Assembly (NCBI GenBank): GCA_030710605.1
Contig: CP092868.1
Span: 30,631,363 to 30,695,362, forward strand
DNA length: 64,000 bases
Direction of reading: 5' to 3'
Origin: Cordylochernes scorpioides
Taxonomy: Eukaryota > Arthropoda > Arachnida > Pseudoscorpiones > Chernetidae
Positions 37,869-48,113 of the stretch are shown here, piece after piece. The position numbers were made by a program, and so were the translations under genes. Every line of letters begins with the position of its first letter. Position 1 is the first letter of the stretch. The notes under the pieces are model-generated. The model had not been told where the DNA came from. It saw nothing but the letters and a program-made list of their open reading frames with translations, and made no database searches.

Positions 37869-38779
37869 TTCAATAAACAAAAATTTAATAAAAAGAATTA
37901 TTTAGATAACATTTATGTTGCAATGCGTATTTATCAAGGCCATTCTGATCATTGTACTATTGAAGTAAATGAGGCAGACAAGATATCATCAGCCTGGATG
38001 ACTCATCACCACAGAGGTAGATGTTGAACACATTGTCTGGGCCAGTCAAGGTCAGGAACTGTACATTTGATACCAGGTGTGCACTACCAGATTATCACAA
38101 TTTGTGCTTTAGATGCCATTTTCTTTTAAAGTAGTAGTTTAAACTAAACTTACATTGAACTACAAAGCATTAGCAAAACATTTAGTCTAACAACACCTAT
38201 ATAATATACAGTCAAATCTCCACTCGACAGAGATGACTGCTACAGAGCACCTCCCCAGAGGGGGAACGACTTTCAGATATGAAGGCCAGCTGTGAAACAA
38301 TCAGAATAACTCTGACAAATAAGCAGTCACAAACCAACAGTAGCATTGTTAGAAAGAGGAGAAAGACCTCTTTAAAAATCCTGAGTTGATAGACCTCAGT
38401 AAGGGTCCCTCTCCAAGGATTATACAGAGGAGGTACGTCTGTACTCATTTTAGAGTCGGCAGCAAAGGCTTCCATGTTAGGAACAGCCTAAAATTACAGG
38501 CAAAGTAAGATTTTCAACAAAGTATGCCTAGATCATGGTGCCATGATCAATGAAAGCTGCACCACTACACCCCATTCCATAAGATCAGTGAACTCATGGA
38601 ATTCATGTAATCTTTACACAAGGGGATATGAAACAACAACAGTCAAATCTAACAGCTGTCAATACTATTAAACCTTATTATAACAACATCACCCAGAACC
38701 AAGATTTTATGTTGCTATTGTCAAAACAGTTGGCACTTTAAAAGTATGATATTATAATCAGGTTACTTAAAAACACAAG

Positions 38780-39057
38780 TTTTTTTTTGCTTATCCCTAG
38801 TACACGTGGTACAGGCCATGATAAACATGTTGGGTAGTTAGCGACTGCTTTTACTGTAAGTGCACCACATGTCTACACGTGTGAAAAGCAGTTCGACTTT
38901 GCACTTACAAATATGCCAGAGCCCCGTTTGGTTACTTGCACTCGCTGGTAGGGTTGGACTTTTGCAAGAATCGGGGGTCATTGGAGCATTTTTTTTTTTT
39001 TAAACAGAAAAAAGTGTCCAATGCGGGAATCGAACCCGGGTCGTAGTGGGCGAAAAC
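38780..39057 (-). mobile_element. tRNA-derived SINE, head replaced by a PLE repeat
   Basis: Complete from the tail to GTGGGCGAAAACC, where PLE repeat sequence begins. Confidence 0.85.
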
Positions 39058-39236
39058 CAAATCCAAATAAATAAATAATGTGTTACGTTTCGATAACAGG
39101 GTTGTTACCATGAATGATTAAGTACTTTTGTCTGAAGATGAAACAACGCTGTTACAGTCACACACTATTTATTTATTTGGATTTGGTCTTATTACCTTGT
39201 GTTTATAATCTATAATCCAAATTGTGCCTTATCATT
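39058..39236. repeat. Degraded PLE fold-back abutting a SINE
   Basis: Inverted arms. The plus core retains CTGAAGA (39132-39138), but GAAAC is deleted. The left edge replaces the tRNA-like start of the SINE at 38780-39057. Confidence 0.6.
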
Positions 39237-40317
39237 TGTATAGGTTTTTACCACTAGGTGCAGCATTGCTAAGACTAATAAAAGAATTTGATTGCCACTT
39301 TTCACAAACATATTTTTGAAAACAAAAATTATATAACTGAATTGGTATCCTAGCACAAACATGCCTGAAAGGCACCTGGATAATATTGGGGTGAAGACAG
39401 GTGGTCCATTTGGCTAGTATATTACAGCTTATGTGAAAAAAATTTAAAAAAAAAATAAAAAGGTCAGGTGTTAGTATTAAAATCAAAGAAGACATATCCT
39501 GACCAGGAGCGCATGAGCTTTTTAAATGGCAGAACGCCATCTAGTGGAACAGAAATCAACTAAATGTTGATTTAGCCTGTTCCCTGATATTTGGCCAACC
39601 CATTTTTTCTTAATAAATAAAAAAATACAACCATGAATGCGGGGTGTTGGCCCTAGTCAGCGTGTGCTTACAGTATAAATATGTAACAAAGATGGAGGGG
39701 AAGAGAGGTGACATCTTTGATTTATCACTGTTCCTCACAAGGTATGGGCTTAAAAATCTAGAAGGGTTCTTTACCATGGACCATCCATGCTTATTGTTGA
39801 TCCCATCCTAAAGATTTGTGCTTCACTGTGTCAATTAAATCCCTATTTGAGTTTATAAACTTACAACTGGAGAGTTTATTTTTAGTAAAAAAGGTCATTT
39901 TGGCAATAGTCACTGTCCATTGTAGAGAAGTGTGTCCTCTCATGGAGGTTCTACTGTATTACAGATAACAGCTCAAAAGGTAGCAAAAGGGCCAAATAGA
40001 ATAAACATTAGGTTAGATGTTTCAAATAAAAGGAATGCTACCCTCAATACCAAAGGATTGGTTGCATAACTAACAATTATGTTATAGAGATAATTCCACC
40101 CACAATTTACTTATCTAAATGTGGTACTGTGTTGGCCTTCAAAAAGATCTATCCACAATAAATCATTAGAGATAAGTTTGAAATCTAAAACTTGGGTCAA
40201 TCGTTACCATGGTAGTCTATTAGTACCTAATGAAATATGAATTGTGCCACTCAATTTTTGATATAGATTCTTATAAAAATAGCTGCAGAGTAATAAAACT
40301 CTAGGGTATAGATGGAA

Positions 40318-40745
40318 ATTTTGCCGGGAGGATATTGATCTAAAAGAGACAAAGGTCGCCTCTCCCGTCAAAAGAGATGGCGTCTAGTTTTGACGTCTAT
40401 TTTGATGGGAGAGGCAACCTTTGTCTCTTTTAGATCAATATCCTCCCGGCAAAATTTCCATCTATATTTTAGCCATAGATTTGGCTCAGCCACTTTGCCA
40501 GCTAAACACCTCTTTGGCAGATTGTCAAGATTCCATTAGATCCCATGTGGATCTCATGGAATAAAGTCCGCCCTAGACTGACGAGGGCCATTAGCCCGAA
40601 ACCATGGTCTCTAGGTGGACACTTTTCAGTTTACCAAAGCCGGTGTTGTGGCTTTGTCACCGACCCGAGGCCGCTAGTTTGCAGCGACAGTCAATAGATG
40701 GCGTCTGGTTTTGATGGGAGAGGCTACCTTTGTCTCTTTTAGATA
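40318..40745. repeat. Fold-back MITE, diverged copy holding a hammerhead
   Basis: Arms read AAAAGAGACAAAGGTCGCCT and complement. A fold-back copy at 40318-40462 is followed by a unique part with the hammerhead at 40566-40620 and then the usual centre and a right arm ending AGATAAAAATTC. Confidence 0.7.
40566..40620 (+). ncRNA. Hammerhead ribozyme motif with 8-nt palindromic stem III
   Basis: CTGACGA (40578-40584), stem II GGGC/GCCC with loop CATTA and no extra base, GAA (40598-40600), stem III ACCATGGT (40601-40608), cleavage base C40609. Stem I pairs CCTAGA with TCTAGG and GTCC with GGAC around an internal loop. Stem III can close as a 2-bp hairpin or as an 8-bp duplex between two molecules. 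Every core position fits. It sits between two fold-back MITE arms; the parent element was not identified. Confidence 0.8.
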
Positions 40746-40824
40746 AAAATTCTAAGGGTAACACCAATGTGTTACTATCCTGTTTAAAAAAAAAAAAAGA
40801 TATGTAGAGTATAACCTTGATGAT

Positions 40825-41121
40825 AAGGTACAATTTGGATTATAGATTAGAAACACAAGGTAATAAGACCAAATCCAAATAAATAAAGTGTGTGATGTTT
40901 CGGTAACGGCGTTGTTACCATCATCAGACAAAAGTAGTGAAGATTGTATAACCTCTTTAATTTAACTAACTAAATACGAGAAAATAAGACCTAATCCAAA
41001 TAATTTAATAGTGTGTGACATTTCGGTAACAGCATTGTTACCGAAACGTCACACACTATTTATTTATTTGGATTTGGTCTCATTACCTTGTGTTTATAAT
41101 CTATAATCCAAATTGTGCCTT
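40825..41121. repeat. Composite of two PLE fold-back repeats
   Basis: A minus arm with CTGATGA and GAAACATC (about 40886-40940), then a second inverted pair fused at GTTTCGGTAACAGC...ACCGAAACGTC near 41031-41050. Confidence 0.65.
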
Positions 41122-41439
41122 TATTGATCTAAAGAGATATTAAAAACATTAAAAAAAAGATCTAATTAAGGAAGATTTTCCCATCAAATTGATAGACAAA
41201 ATAATAGAAGGTCAGAGAATAAATTTTGAAAGGGTTTCACATCCAGAAACCTACAAGTGGAGTAGATAGTAATGTACAGGAGGGAAACTTCAGAACCCCA
41301 ATATAGCTCCCTTCCTCCATCTCTTCACCCCAAAATATCCTCTCTCCCCACACAATCATTCTTACACACATTCAGTGAGGTACACCACCTGTTAGTTTTA
41401 CCTACCTATCCCAAAATTTGAAAAGTTCTAAGGTACAAT

Positions 41440-41690
41440 TTTTATTATAGATTAGAATATTATAAGACCAATTTTCTCCCCATCCCTTGTGAACTGGTGA
41501 ATCCTGTATAGGGTGAGAGGCCCTAAATAAAGGCTTTGTTGTTGTACAAGACCAATTAAACACAAGAAAGGTAATAAGACCAAATAAATAAATAGTGTGT
41601 GATGTTTCGGTAACAGCGTTTTTACTATCTTCAGACAAAAGTACTGAATGAGAAATTTTACCACACCAAATTGTGCCTTATCAAGTCTAA
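41440..41690 (-). repeat. PLE repeat arms and unrelated insert
   Basis: The minus arm has CTGAAGA (41628-41634) and GAAACATC. Its outer arm is split by a stretch of about 100 bp containing a short LINE-like tail. Confidence 0.55.
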
Positions 41691-41834
41691 TTAATTATCA
41701 ATCTGATTAATCAAATATAAATCTCCGAGGATAAGTTTTTTTATTACACTATTAACGAGTTTTCAGGTTTTAACCGACCCTTCTACAAGTAAAATTTTTT
41801 TTTTTTTTTAGAAAAGAAATTTTTCCAAAACGTT

Positions 41835-42020
41835 TGTTACCGAAACGTCACACATTATTTATTTATTTGGATTTAGTCTTATTACCTTGACTTCAATAGA
41901 CTTCAATTAATTTATTCTTTTGTCTGATGCTGTTACCGAAATGTCACACACTATTTATTTATTTGGATTAGGTCTTAATTTTCTTGTAGCTATAATCTAT
42001 AATCCAAATTGTACCTAATC
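41835..42020 (+). repeat. Two truncated PLE right arms
   Basis: Both retain ACCGAAA(C/T)GTCACACA and the ATTTATTTATTTGGAT tail. The second keeps CTGATG but has lost half of stem II. Confidence 0.6.
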
Positions 42021-42117
42021 AGAGAATTTTATTTTATCGTAAAGATAGAGGCTGCCTGTAACAGCCTTGCAACCTCAGAACAATTTTTAAAGCCTTGCCA
42101 AATGCTTTATTTTTATT

Positions 42118-42165
42118 TCTTTCTCCTAACGAAGACAAAAGTTTTTTGTCGAAACGTTGAGAAAA
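42118..42165 (+). ncRNA. Hammerhead-like relic of another PLE family
   Basis: CTAACGA (42126-42132; the conserved G is A), stem II GACAAAA/TTTTGTC, GAAACGTT with the ACGT palindrome, and stem I TTTCTC/GAGAAA. The core change should abolish cleavage. Confidence 0.5.
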
Positions 42166-42199
42166 TAAAAAACTGCCCGAAGTGTCTATTTTTCATATA

Positions 42200-42690
42200 G
42201 ATAATTCTATTTTAGTTATCACATTCTAATCAAGTTTTCCAGTCATCCTTGCATGATGGTAACAAACATTTCTGAAATATCATACACTATTTATTTGGTC
42301 TTATTACCTTTTCTTTCTAATCTATAATCCAAATTGTACCTAATCAGAGAATTCAATTTTAGCTATCACATTCTAATCAACTTTGCCAGTCATCCTTGCA
42401 TGATGGTAACAAACATTACCAAAACATCACACACTATTTATTTGGTCTTATTACCTCTTCTTTCAATAATCCAAATTGTACCCAATCAGAGAATTCTAAT
42501 TTAGTTATCACATTCTAATCAACTTTGCCAGTCATCCTTGCATGATGGTAACAAACATTACTGAAACATCACACACTATTTATTTGGTCTTATTACCTTT
42601 TCTTTCTAATCTATAATCCGAATTGTACCTTATCAGAGAATTCTGTTTGAGTTATCACATTCTAATCAAGTTTTCCATTCATCCTAGTAG
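42200..42690 (+). repeat. Tandem array of decayed PLE right arms, about 145-bp unit
   Basis: Units start with AGAGAATTCTA-like sequence at about 42200, 42347, 42489 and 42636. The first three carry GATGGTAAC...GAAA(C/T)ATCA and the TATTTGGTCTTATTACC tail. Divergent copies in direct order. Confidence 0.75.
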
Positions 42691-42767
42691 ATAGAATAAC
42701 CAACAACCTTCCTGTATTTCTGGAGGATATATATGGGGCTGAGTGGGATATAGAAGACAGGACTCAC

Positions 42768-43023
42768 ATTCTTAGACTCCAGGGTCATGGTGCGGTTGAC
42801 AGGGTCCACGATGGAGTGTTCGCTGGCGTAGCAGTCACCGCCCCCACCTAGCAGTTTATTGGCCCAGTTGGGGAGCCCCCAGCGAGTGGACAGCAGTCTG
42901 TGGCTCACCAGCAGGCCCCCTGGAGTCACCTTCCTCTCCACCACATCCAGTCCTACCACAGCTGTGTTCAGAGGGTTGGGGTACTTCCTCCAGCACGCCT
43001 GGGTGATCTTTTCCCAGGGGTGT
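42768..43023 (-). CDS. slmo: slowmo/PRELID3 coding exon 2 (PRELI domain core)
   Basis: Encodes 85 residues after one base completing the split codon: HPWEKITQACWRKYPNP, then VVGLDVVERKV, SHRLLSTRWGLP, and ASEHSIVDPVNRTMTLESKN. These are hallmark blocks of the PRELI/MSF1 lipid-transfer domain, covering its first strands and helix. The acceptor reads TGTGTTGTGCAG on the minus strand and the donor is GTGAGT after the Asn codon. A LINE 3' fragment begins only about 40 bp upstream of the acceptor, so little original intron remains there. The GC-rich exon stands out from its AT-rich surroundings. The long plus-strand frame over the same interval is an antisense shadow. Confidence 0.95.
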
Positions 43024-43064
43024 CTGCACAACACACACACCATGTCACTTACTTCTGTCATATT

Positions 43065-43615
43065 GACTAACCATGACTGGTACAGAGCAGGAGGGACAAG
43101 TTCTGTCCTCCCAAGAGAACAACAGTCTTTGATTTCCAGACTCAAGTCTGGTCATCTACGGACAATGACTTTCCAAAATGGTTGCACAGTTTTCCCACTA
43201 TGTACTAAGTGCAATTCTCAACGTGCAACCCCAAAACACATTATTGACTGTATTGACTCATCCATTGATGAGCTCTACACTTCCCCAGCAGACACCATCA
43301 AAAATACTTTACAAGTTTGGTACCCTAATATGATTGAGTGGAGATAAGAAAGAAGAAGAAGACATGGATGGAAGACAGGATGAGCAGCGTTTGTATACCA
43401 TGTTAGGAGCCACTGCACATTGCGTCTGTTCCTCATGTCAGAAGCGGCCATTTCTTTTGGAGCTAAGTCGGCCTGCCACTGAGTAGTGCTCCCAGTCTTA
43501 ATGACAAAGGCAGATGCATTCTACTTCACCCAGTCATGGTGGTTGTCAAACAGACACCATCAAGGGTCACAACTTGATATTCTAATATGATTGAGTGGAG
43601 ATAAGAAAGAAGAAC
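43065..43615 (+). pseudogene. Non-LTR retrotransposon C-terminus and 3' UTR
   Basis: A plus-strand frame reads DWYRAGGTSSVLPREQQSL, then FPLCTKCNSQRATPKHIIDC (a CX2C...H...C zinc motif at the end of LINE-type pol proteins), ending MIEWR and stop, followed by the GATAAGAAAGAAGAAG tail and a second 3' UTR piece. It starts about 40 bp from the slowmo exon 2 acceptor. Homologous pieces at 28370-28690, 49160-49770 (SINE-split), 48600-48695 and 50897-51180 (-). Only the C-terminal end is present. Confidence 0.8.
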
Positions 43616-43729
43616 ATCTATTATTTGGTTATTTGGTCTTATTTTCTTGTAGCTATAATACCAAATTGTGTTTTAATCATGACATACATAGTGATATATA
43701 ATCATTATATCATCACTCTTTCAAAATGT

Positions 43730-43879
43730 TATCCAGTTGTTCCCAGCTTCTGTTCCACCAATCTGCGCTCCTTTAATGAACACCACTTTTTCAATCGGTG
43801 AGGATGGAGAAAGCGAATCCATTATTTCCCTCAGATATGGCGTTCTTTCCGTTCTCCATCTCCCTGGCTCTGATGATGC
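43730..43879 (-). pseudogene. Phage terminase large subunit (GpA-type) fragment, bacterial origin
   Basis: Fifty minus-strand codons without a stop: SSEPGRWRTERTPYLREIMD, SLSPSSPIEKVVFIKGAQIG and GTEAGNNWI. This is the N-terminal ATPase region of GpA-type terminases, with the KGAQIGGTE nucleotide-binding segment. Prophage WO of Wolbachia carries such a terminase, so that is the favoured source (inference from family knowledge). The fragment is too short to function and lies in slowmo intron 1. Confidence 0.8.
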
Positions 43880-43883
43880 CATT

Positions 43884-43966
43884 AAAAAATATGAGTCTAA
43901 AAAGAGAAAATTAAGATGATTATTACAATTTTTGGCCCTCCTGGCTCAGGTAAAGGTACGCAATCA
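43884..43966 (+). pseudogene. adk: Adenylate kinase N-terminus with upstream bacterial gene end
   Basis: MIITIFGPPGSGKGTQS is the P-loop start of a bacterial, Rickettsiales-like adenylate kinase. A frame ending KKYESKKRKLR stops at TGA overlapping the ATG (ATGA), as in coupled bacterial genes. In Wolbachia-type genomes secY precedes adk, so the lysine-rich end may be SecY (inference). Homology ends after 17 codons. It abuts the terminase piece on the opposite strand, so two bacterial segments are joined. Confidence 0.75.
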
Positions 43967-44019
43967 AAGAGTACAATAAAAAAATAGGGGGATCCAATAA
44001 TTCCGTATTTCACTTGAGT

Positions 44020-44150
44020 TGGAAATTCCAATTATAAAATGGTTCAGGTGGCTTACCACTAGGGATTGCAATGTCATTACCAATTCTTTCACTTTGGTGA
44101 GTAATAGTTTCATCTCTACCCAACTGATAGCTATCTATTGATTTTTTTAA
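44020..44150 (-). pseudogene. Coding-like fragment of unknown family near the bacterial patch
   Basis: A minus-strand frame reads SYQLGRDETITHQSERIGND, then IAIPSGKPPEPFYNWNFQLK and a stop. It could be a third transferred piece or a terminal exon (an ATCAATAG acceptor-like site precedes it). The product was not recognised. Confidence 0.3.
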
Positions 44151-44387
44151 AAAGAAGAATGTCCAGTGAAGCCCTCAGAGCATAACTTTATAGTATGGTA
44201 CAATCTCCCAGTAAATCATTAGAACACATGTCTGGCAAACTGATGACTTTATTTAGAAGGCTTTACATTCTCCATTCAATATTTCCCAAACATCTTTGTT
44301 CCATTTGATCTTGAGGATTCTTCTAGTACATCAGGTAGCTTTAGTGTTATCCCCATGATACTTATTAAGTTATTCATCTTACAAAGT

Positions 44388-44813
44388 ACACTCATGGACA
44401 AAACTTTAGGAAGTTTCTTATTTTGATTTCGCCAGTCTTCTATTTTTTTTAAAGGAGACAGAGACAATTTTGTTCACACTTGGTTATCTCGTGTGTCTTC
44501 AATAAAGGTCACTGTAATATCTTTCAGAGTTATTGTCTGAATCCCGATATACATGCTAAAAGGTACAACTTCCTTAAGTTTTGTTCACACTTGGTTATCT
44601 CGTGTGTCTTCAATAAAGGTCACTGTAATATCTTTCAAAGTTATTGTATGAATTCTGATATACATGCTAAAAGGTACAACTTCCTTAAGTTTTGTTCATA
44701 CTTGGTTATCTCGTGTATCTTCAATAAAGGCCACTGTAATATCTTTCAGAGTTATTGTCTGAATTTCGATATACATGCTAAAAGGTACAACTTCATTAAA
44801 TTTTGTCCATGAG
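44388..44813. mobile_element. Same MITE family, interior tandemly triplicated
   Basis: A unit of about 115 bp (CACACTTGGTTATCTCGTGT through ACTTCCTTAAGTTTTGTTC) occurs three times, bounded by CACTCATGGACAAAAC and GTCCATGAG. The 110-codon frame through it is incidental. Confidence 0.8.
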
Positions 44814-44814
44814 G

Positions 44815-45370
44815 GTATGCTGCATAACTGCACACTTTTAAAATGCACCTCAAAAGTCCCTACTCAAGAACAAGGTAAATACAAACACCAGGTAAGACAT
44901 TTTTTTAATATTGCAATATCAACTTTGTGCATTTGAGTTGAACCTTGCTATAGGGCCATCACATGGAACCAAGATTCTAGGCTAAAACAAGTGGGCTATA
45001 ATGTGAAATCAAAGACTTTCCACTTTCTCAAGTTTTGTCCATGATTGTAAAAATTTTATATATAAATAAAACCTATGGGGATAGTGGAAAGAAAAAAAAA
45101 CATGCGAAATGTGTTGCATTCTAAAAATTCCAATATTCCCCAGATAGATAGGGGCTAGAAAGATAGAAAAGATAAATCCTGACAGCAAATATTTGCGAGC
45201 TGCAAATCTCTCCAGTGTTTTGACAAGAGCCTAGTGTTGAGGAGCCTGAGAGTGATTTGACCTTCAAGAGTAAATCAATTTGTTTTGGTTTCATATCCTG
45301 GGCCAACAAATAGGTTGACAGGGAGGGAGGAACACCAGGAGTCAAATTGGTGATTTATAAGAACCAATAT
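44815..45370. other. No gene recognised
   Basis: AT-rich intron sequence with a worn pogo-like end near 44940; the 74-codon minus frame has no family features. Confidence 0.5.
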
Positions 45371-45379
45371 GGGCCCTAA

Positions 45380-45490
45380 AAGGAATAATTATAAACACAA
45401 GGTAATAATTTGGTCTAAATCCAAATAAATAGTGTGTGATGTTTCGGTAACAGTGTTGTTACCATCTTCAGACAAAAGTACTGAATGATC
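45380..45490 (-). repeat. PLE repeat, left arm with near-intact hammerhead
   Basis: CTGAAGA (45465-45471), hairpin GGTAACAACACTGTTACC, GAAACATC. The cleavage triplet is ATC instead of GTC. Confidence 0.6.
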
Positions 45491-45606
45491 AGTACTGAAA
45501 CAGTTCTCCTGTTAGAAATGAATCTAAAAAGAAATGAGAAGCAGGGGAAGAAATTGAATCTTCGCTCAGGAAAGATAAAAAGAAGAAAAGGGAAGAATAT
45601 CTATGT

Positions 45607-45759
45607 AAACACAAGGTAATAAGACCAAATCCAAATAAATAATTAGTGTGTGACCTGTCAGTAACAACGCTGTTATCGAAACATCACACGCTATTTATTT
45701 ATTTGGATTAGGTCTTATTACCTTGTGTTTATTATCCATAATCCATATTGTGCTTTATC
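45607..45759. mobile_element. PLE fold-back element with 12-bp target duplication
   Basis: Arms meet at a fused GTAACAACGCTGTTATCGAAAC hairpin without the CTGANGA box. AATATCTATGTA flanks it (45595-45606, 45760-45771). Confidence 0.8.
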
Positions 45760-45892
45760 AATATCTATGTACAAAAGTTGAGACTATATACCTTGTTTTT
45801 CATGCATAGAACACGGTGAAGAAGTAAAATATACCATGATAAAGCACAATTTGGATTATAGATTATAATAAAAGAAAATAAGACCTAATCCA

Positions 45893-45954
45893 ATTTATTA
45901 GTGTGTGACGTTTCGGCAACAGCGTTGTTACCATCATCAGACAAAAGAATAAAT
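45893..45954 (-). ncRNA. Hammerhead ribozyme motif, intact core
   Basis: Minus strand: CTGATGA, hairpin GGTAACA/TGTTGCC, GAAACGTC, and stem I halves ATTTATT/AATAAAT and TGT/ACA. All conserved core bases are present. Confidence 0.8.
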
Positions 45955-46177
45955 GAAAAAAATAGTACAGCGCAAGTTTTTAAATAGTACTGATATCAAG
46001 TGTTTAAACAAGATAACAACAAGTTGTCTTTAAAAACTATTTTTCCTTATCTGTTATCTTGTTTAAACACTTGAATAACAGTACTATTTAAGAACTTGCT
46101 GTACTATTTTTTCTCATTTTTTAGACCATTCTCTAATGGCCAATTAGTCGAGTTAAGAAATGAATGAATTTTTTCTC

Positions 46178-46239
46178 ATTTATTCTTTTGTCTGATGACG
46201 GTGACAATGTTGTTGCCGAAATGTCACACACTAATAAAT
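46178..46239 (+). ncRNA. Hammerhead motif, core partly changed
   Basis: CTGATGA and stem I are intact, but the segment after stem II is GAAATGTC, breaking the ACGU palindrome. The usual extra T after the core is C here. Confidence 0.6.
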
Positions 46240-46328
46240 TATTTGGATTAGGTCTTATTTTTTTTAAAATATACCATATAAATTTAAAATAATGTCATCT
46301 TGCTACAATTGTCTCAACAAAACTGCTG

Positions 46329-46390
46329 CCAGGGGGGGGGGGGGGACTTATCTACCCCACATCCTAGAGAGGGGGGGGGGTGGGGGCTGT
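46329..46390 (+). repeat. Two long G runs
   Basis: Runs of about 14 and about 10 G (46333-46346 and 46371-46386, the second broken by T) lie 25 bp apart, a possible G-quadruplex. Confidence 0.7.
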
Positions 46391-46507
46391 ATGAGGGATA
46401 TGACAACACTCCCTCCCTCCCCACCCATTGCTGTAACAAATCTGTTGCATCAGAGAAAATTGGCCTTGAGACAAAATAGTAAGATTGGTGGAATATATTT
46501 TTAAAAT

Positions 46508-46810
46508 CATTATCCCTAATACTTATAGTACAGAACATGATAATCATGGTGGGTAGAAGTAGACAACAGCTTTTACTGTAGGTGCACTACATGTCTACAC
46601 ATATGAAAGCAGTTCAACTTTGCACTTACAAATGTGTCAGATCCCTATTTATTTACTTGCACTTGCTGGTGGTGTTGAACTTTTTCAAGAATAAGGGGCA
46701 ATTGGAGCATTTTTTTTTTTTAATAAGAGGAAAGTGCCCAATGCGGAATTCAATCCCGAATTGTAGAGGTCAAAATCCAATGGTTTAGACCACCCTTCCA
46801 TTAACCCCCT
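46508..46810 (-). mobile_element. Diverged tRNA-derived SINE copy
   Basis: Full length with many substitutions. Confidence 0.78.
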
Positions 46811-46989
46811 TAAATGCTAAAGCCCAGAACTTATTTTGGTCTTGTCACCTTGTATATCTTTAATTTCGCTCTTTTTTTATTATTATTTAAAAAAAAAATA
46901 CAATATGTTGAAATAGAGTTGAACAATAGAAATTTTTAAAAATATATTAGCCCTCACAAGGGAAATAAGAACAAATCCAAATTATGGTA

Positions 46990-47160
46990 CCAATCTATAA
47001 TCCAAATTCAAGAAAATAGGACCTAATCCAAATAATTTAATAGCGTGTGATGTTTCGGGATGATGATGGTAACAATGCTGTTGCCGAAACGTCACACACT
47101 ATTAAATTATTTGGATACGGTCTTATTTTCTTGTATTTATAATCCAAATTGTGCTTTATT
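46990..47160. repeat. Degraded PLE fold-back repeat
   Basis: The arms meet at GGGATGATGATGG, where the first two core bases are changed; the right arm keeps GAAACGTC. Confidence 0.6.
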
Positions 47161-47204
47161 ATATAATCCAAATTGTACCTGAAACAAAACATTGCCCTTT
47201 AAAA

Positions 47205-47292
47205 TTGATAAGGCACAATTTGGATTATAGATTATAAACACAAGGTAATAAGACCAAATCTGGACCGGATTTGGTCTTATTACCTTGTGTTT
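47205..47292. mobile_element. 88-bp PLE mini fold-back with 14-bp target duplication
   Basis: Outer arms only, without a ribozyme core, flanked by ATTGCCCTTTAAAA (47191-47204, 47293-47306). Confidence 0.85.
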
Positions 47293-47894
47293 ATTGCCCT
47301 TTAAAAGAAGGTAAAAAAACACAAACTGAAACTGAAGCCCAATAAACAACAATAGGCAGTGAGTGAGAAAACAACACACACAACAATCGGTCAAAAACAA
47401 GTTTGTTTGGTTACAGTTATAACCTTGCAATAACAACATCATTTGGGAACAAGATTATAAATGTAAAATAACCTAGTTGTTATAACAATGGTTAAAACAA
47501 TTGAAACTTAAAAACACTTGGAACCTTATAATTATTATTAGAATCAAAAGATGAAAACACCAAATCCATTTTTTTTTTTTAAATTCTATGTCTTCTTCTT
47601 TCTTATCAAAAAAAAACTGTAAACCCTGTAAGTGCTCCTAATCCAGGGATACAGGATGAGCAGCGTTTGTACTCTATGTTAGTGGCAGCTGCACATGGCG
47701 TCTGTTCCTCATGTCAGAGGCGGCCATTTCTTTTGGAGCTAAGTCAGCCTGCCACTGAGTAGTGCTCCCAGTCTTAATGACAAAGGAAGACACAGTCTAC
47801 TTCACCCAATCATGATGGTTGTCAAAAATTCTATGTGATGTGTTTCATTAACAGCATTGTTACCTCCACATTTTGTCTTTTGTTTGAAGATGGT

Positions 47895-48076
47895 TAGAGT
47901 AGAACAACCTACCATGAAAGAACACTCCCGTTAGAGGACACCTCTCCACAATGGACAGTTTTCATCATTCAAATTTCCATTTTTGCTAAATTATTAATTC
48001 TCCGGTAAGAGGACATCTTTCTCTACAGGATACTTTTGCTCAACAACTAGGTCTCCTTTATAGAGAACTTCTACTG
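47895..48076 (+). mobile_element. Diverged CAGTAGAACC MITE
   Basis: Left end worn; the GAACTTCTACTG right end and TTAGAGGACACCTCTCC interior are recognisable. Confidence 0.7.
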
Positions 48077-48113
48077 TAAGCAGTGAAAACTTTTCATTTT
48101 ATTATCCCTATTT

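Larger units (their letters stand above)
38650..40310. other. Intron DNA without genes apart from listed repeats
   Basis: Outside the SINE and PLE copies (38780-39236) only A/T-rich sequence and a MITE end near 39890-39955 are seen. Confidence 0.5.
45838..46264. mobile_element. PLE fold-back element with 13-bp target duplication
   Basis: Inverted arms with hammerhead motifs at both ends and a pairing interior, flanked by TAAAATATACCAT (45825-45837, 46265-46277). It contains no protein frame. An extra stretch of about 45 bp interrupts the right arm near 46134. Confidence 0.85.

Noticed and set aside
42859-43347. 162-codon plus-strand frame
   Set aside because: The first half is antisense to slowmo exon 2; only its end (from about 43065) is real LINE-derived coding sequence.
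45121-45345. 74-codon minus-strand frame as a host exon
   Set aside because: No conserved motif, no convincing splice sites, ordinary composition for random AT-rich DNA.
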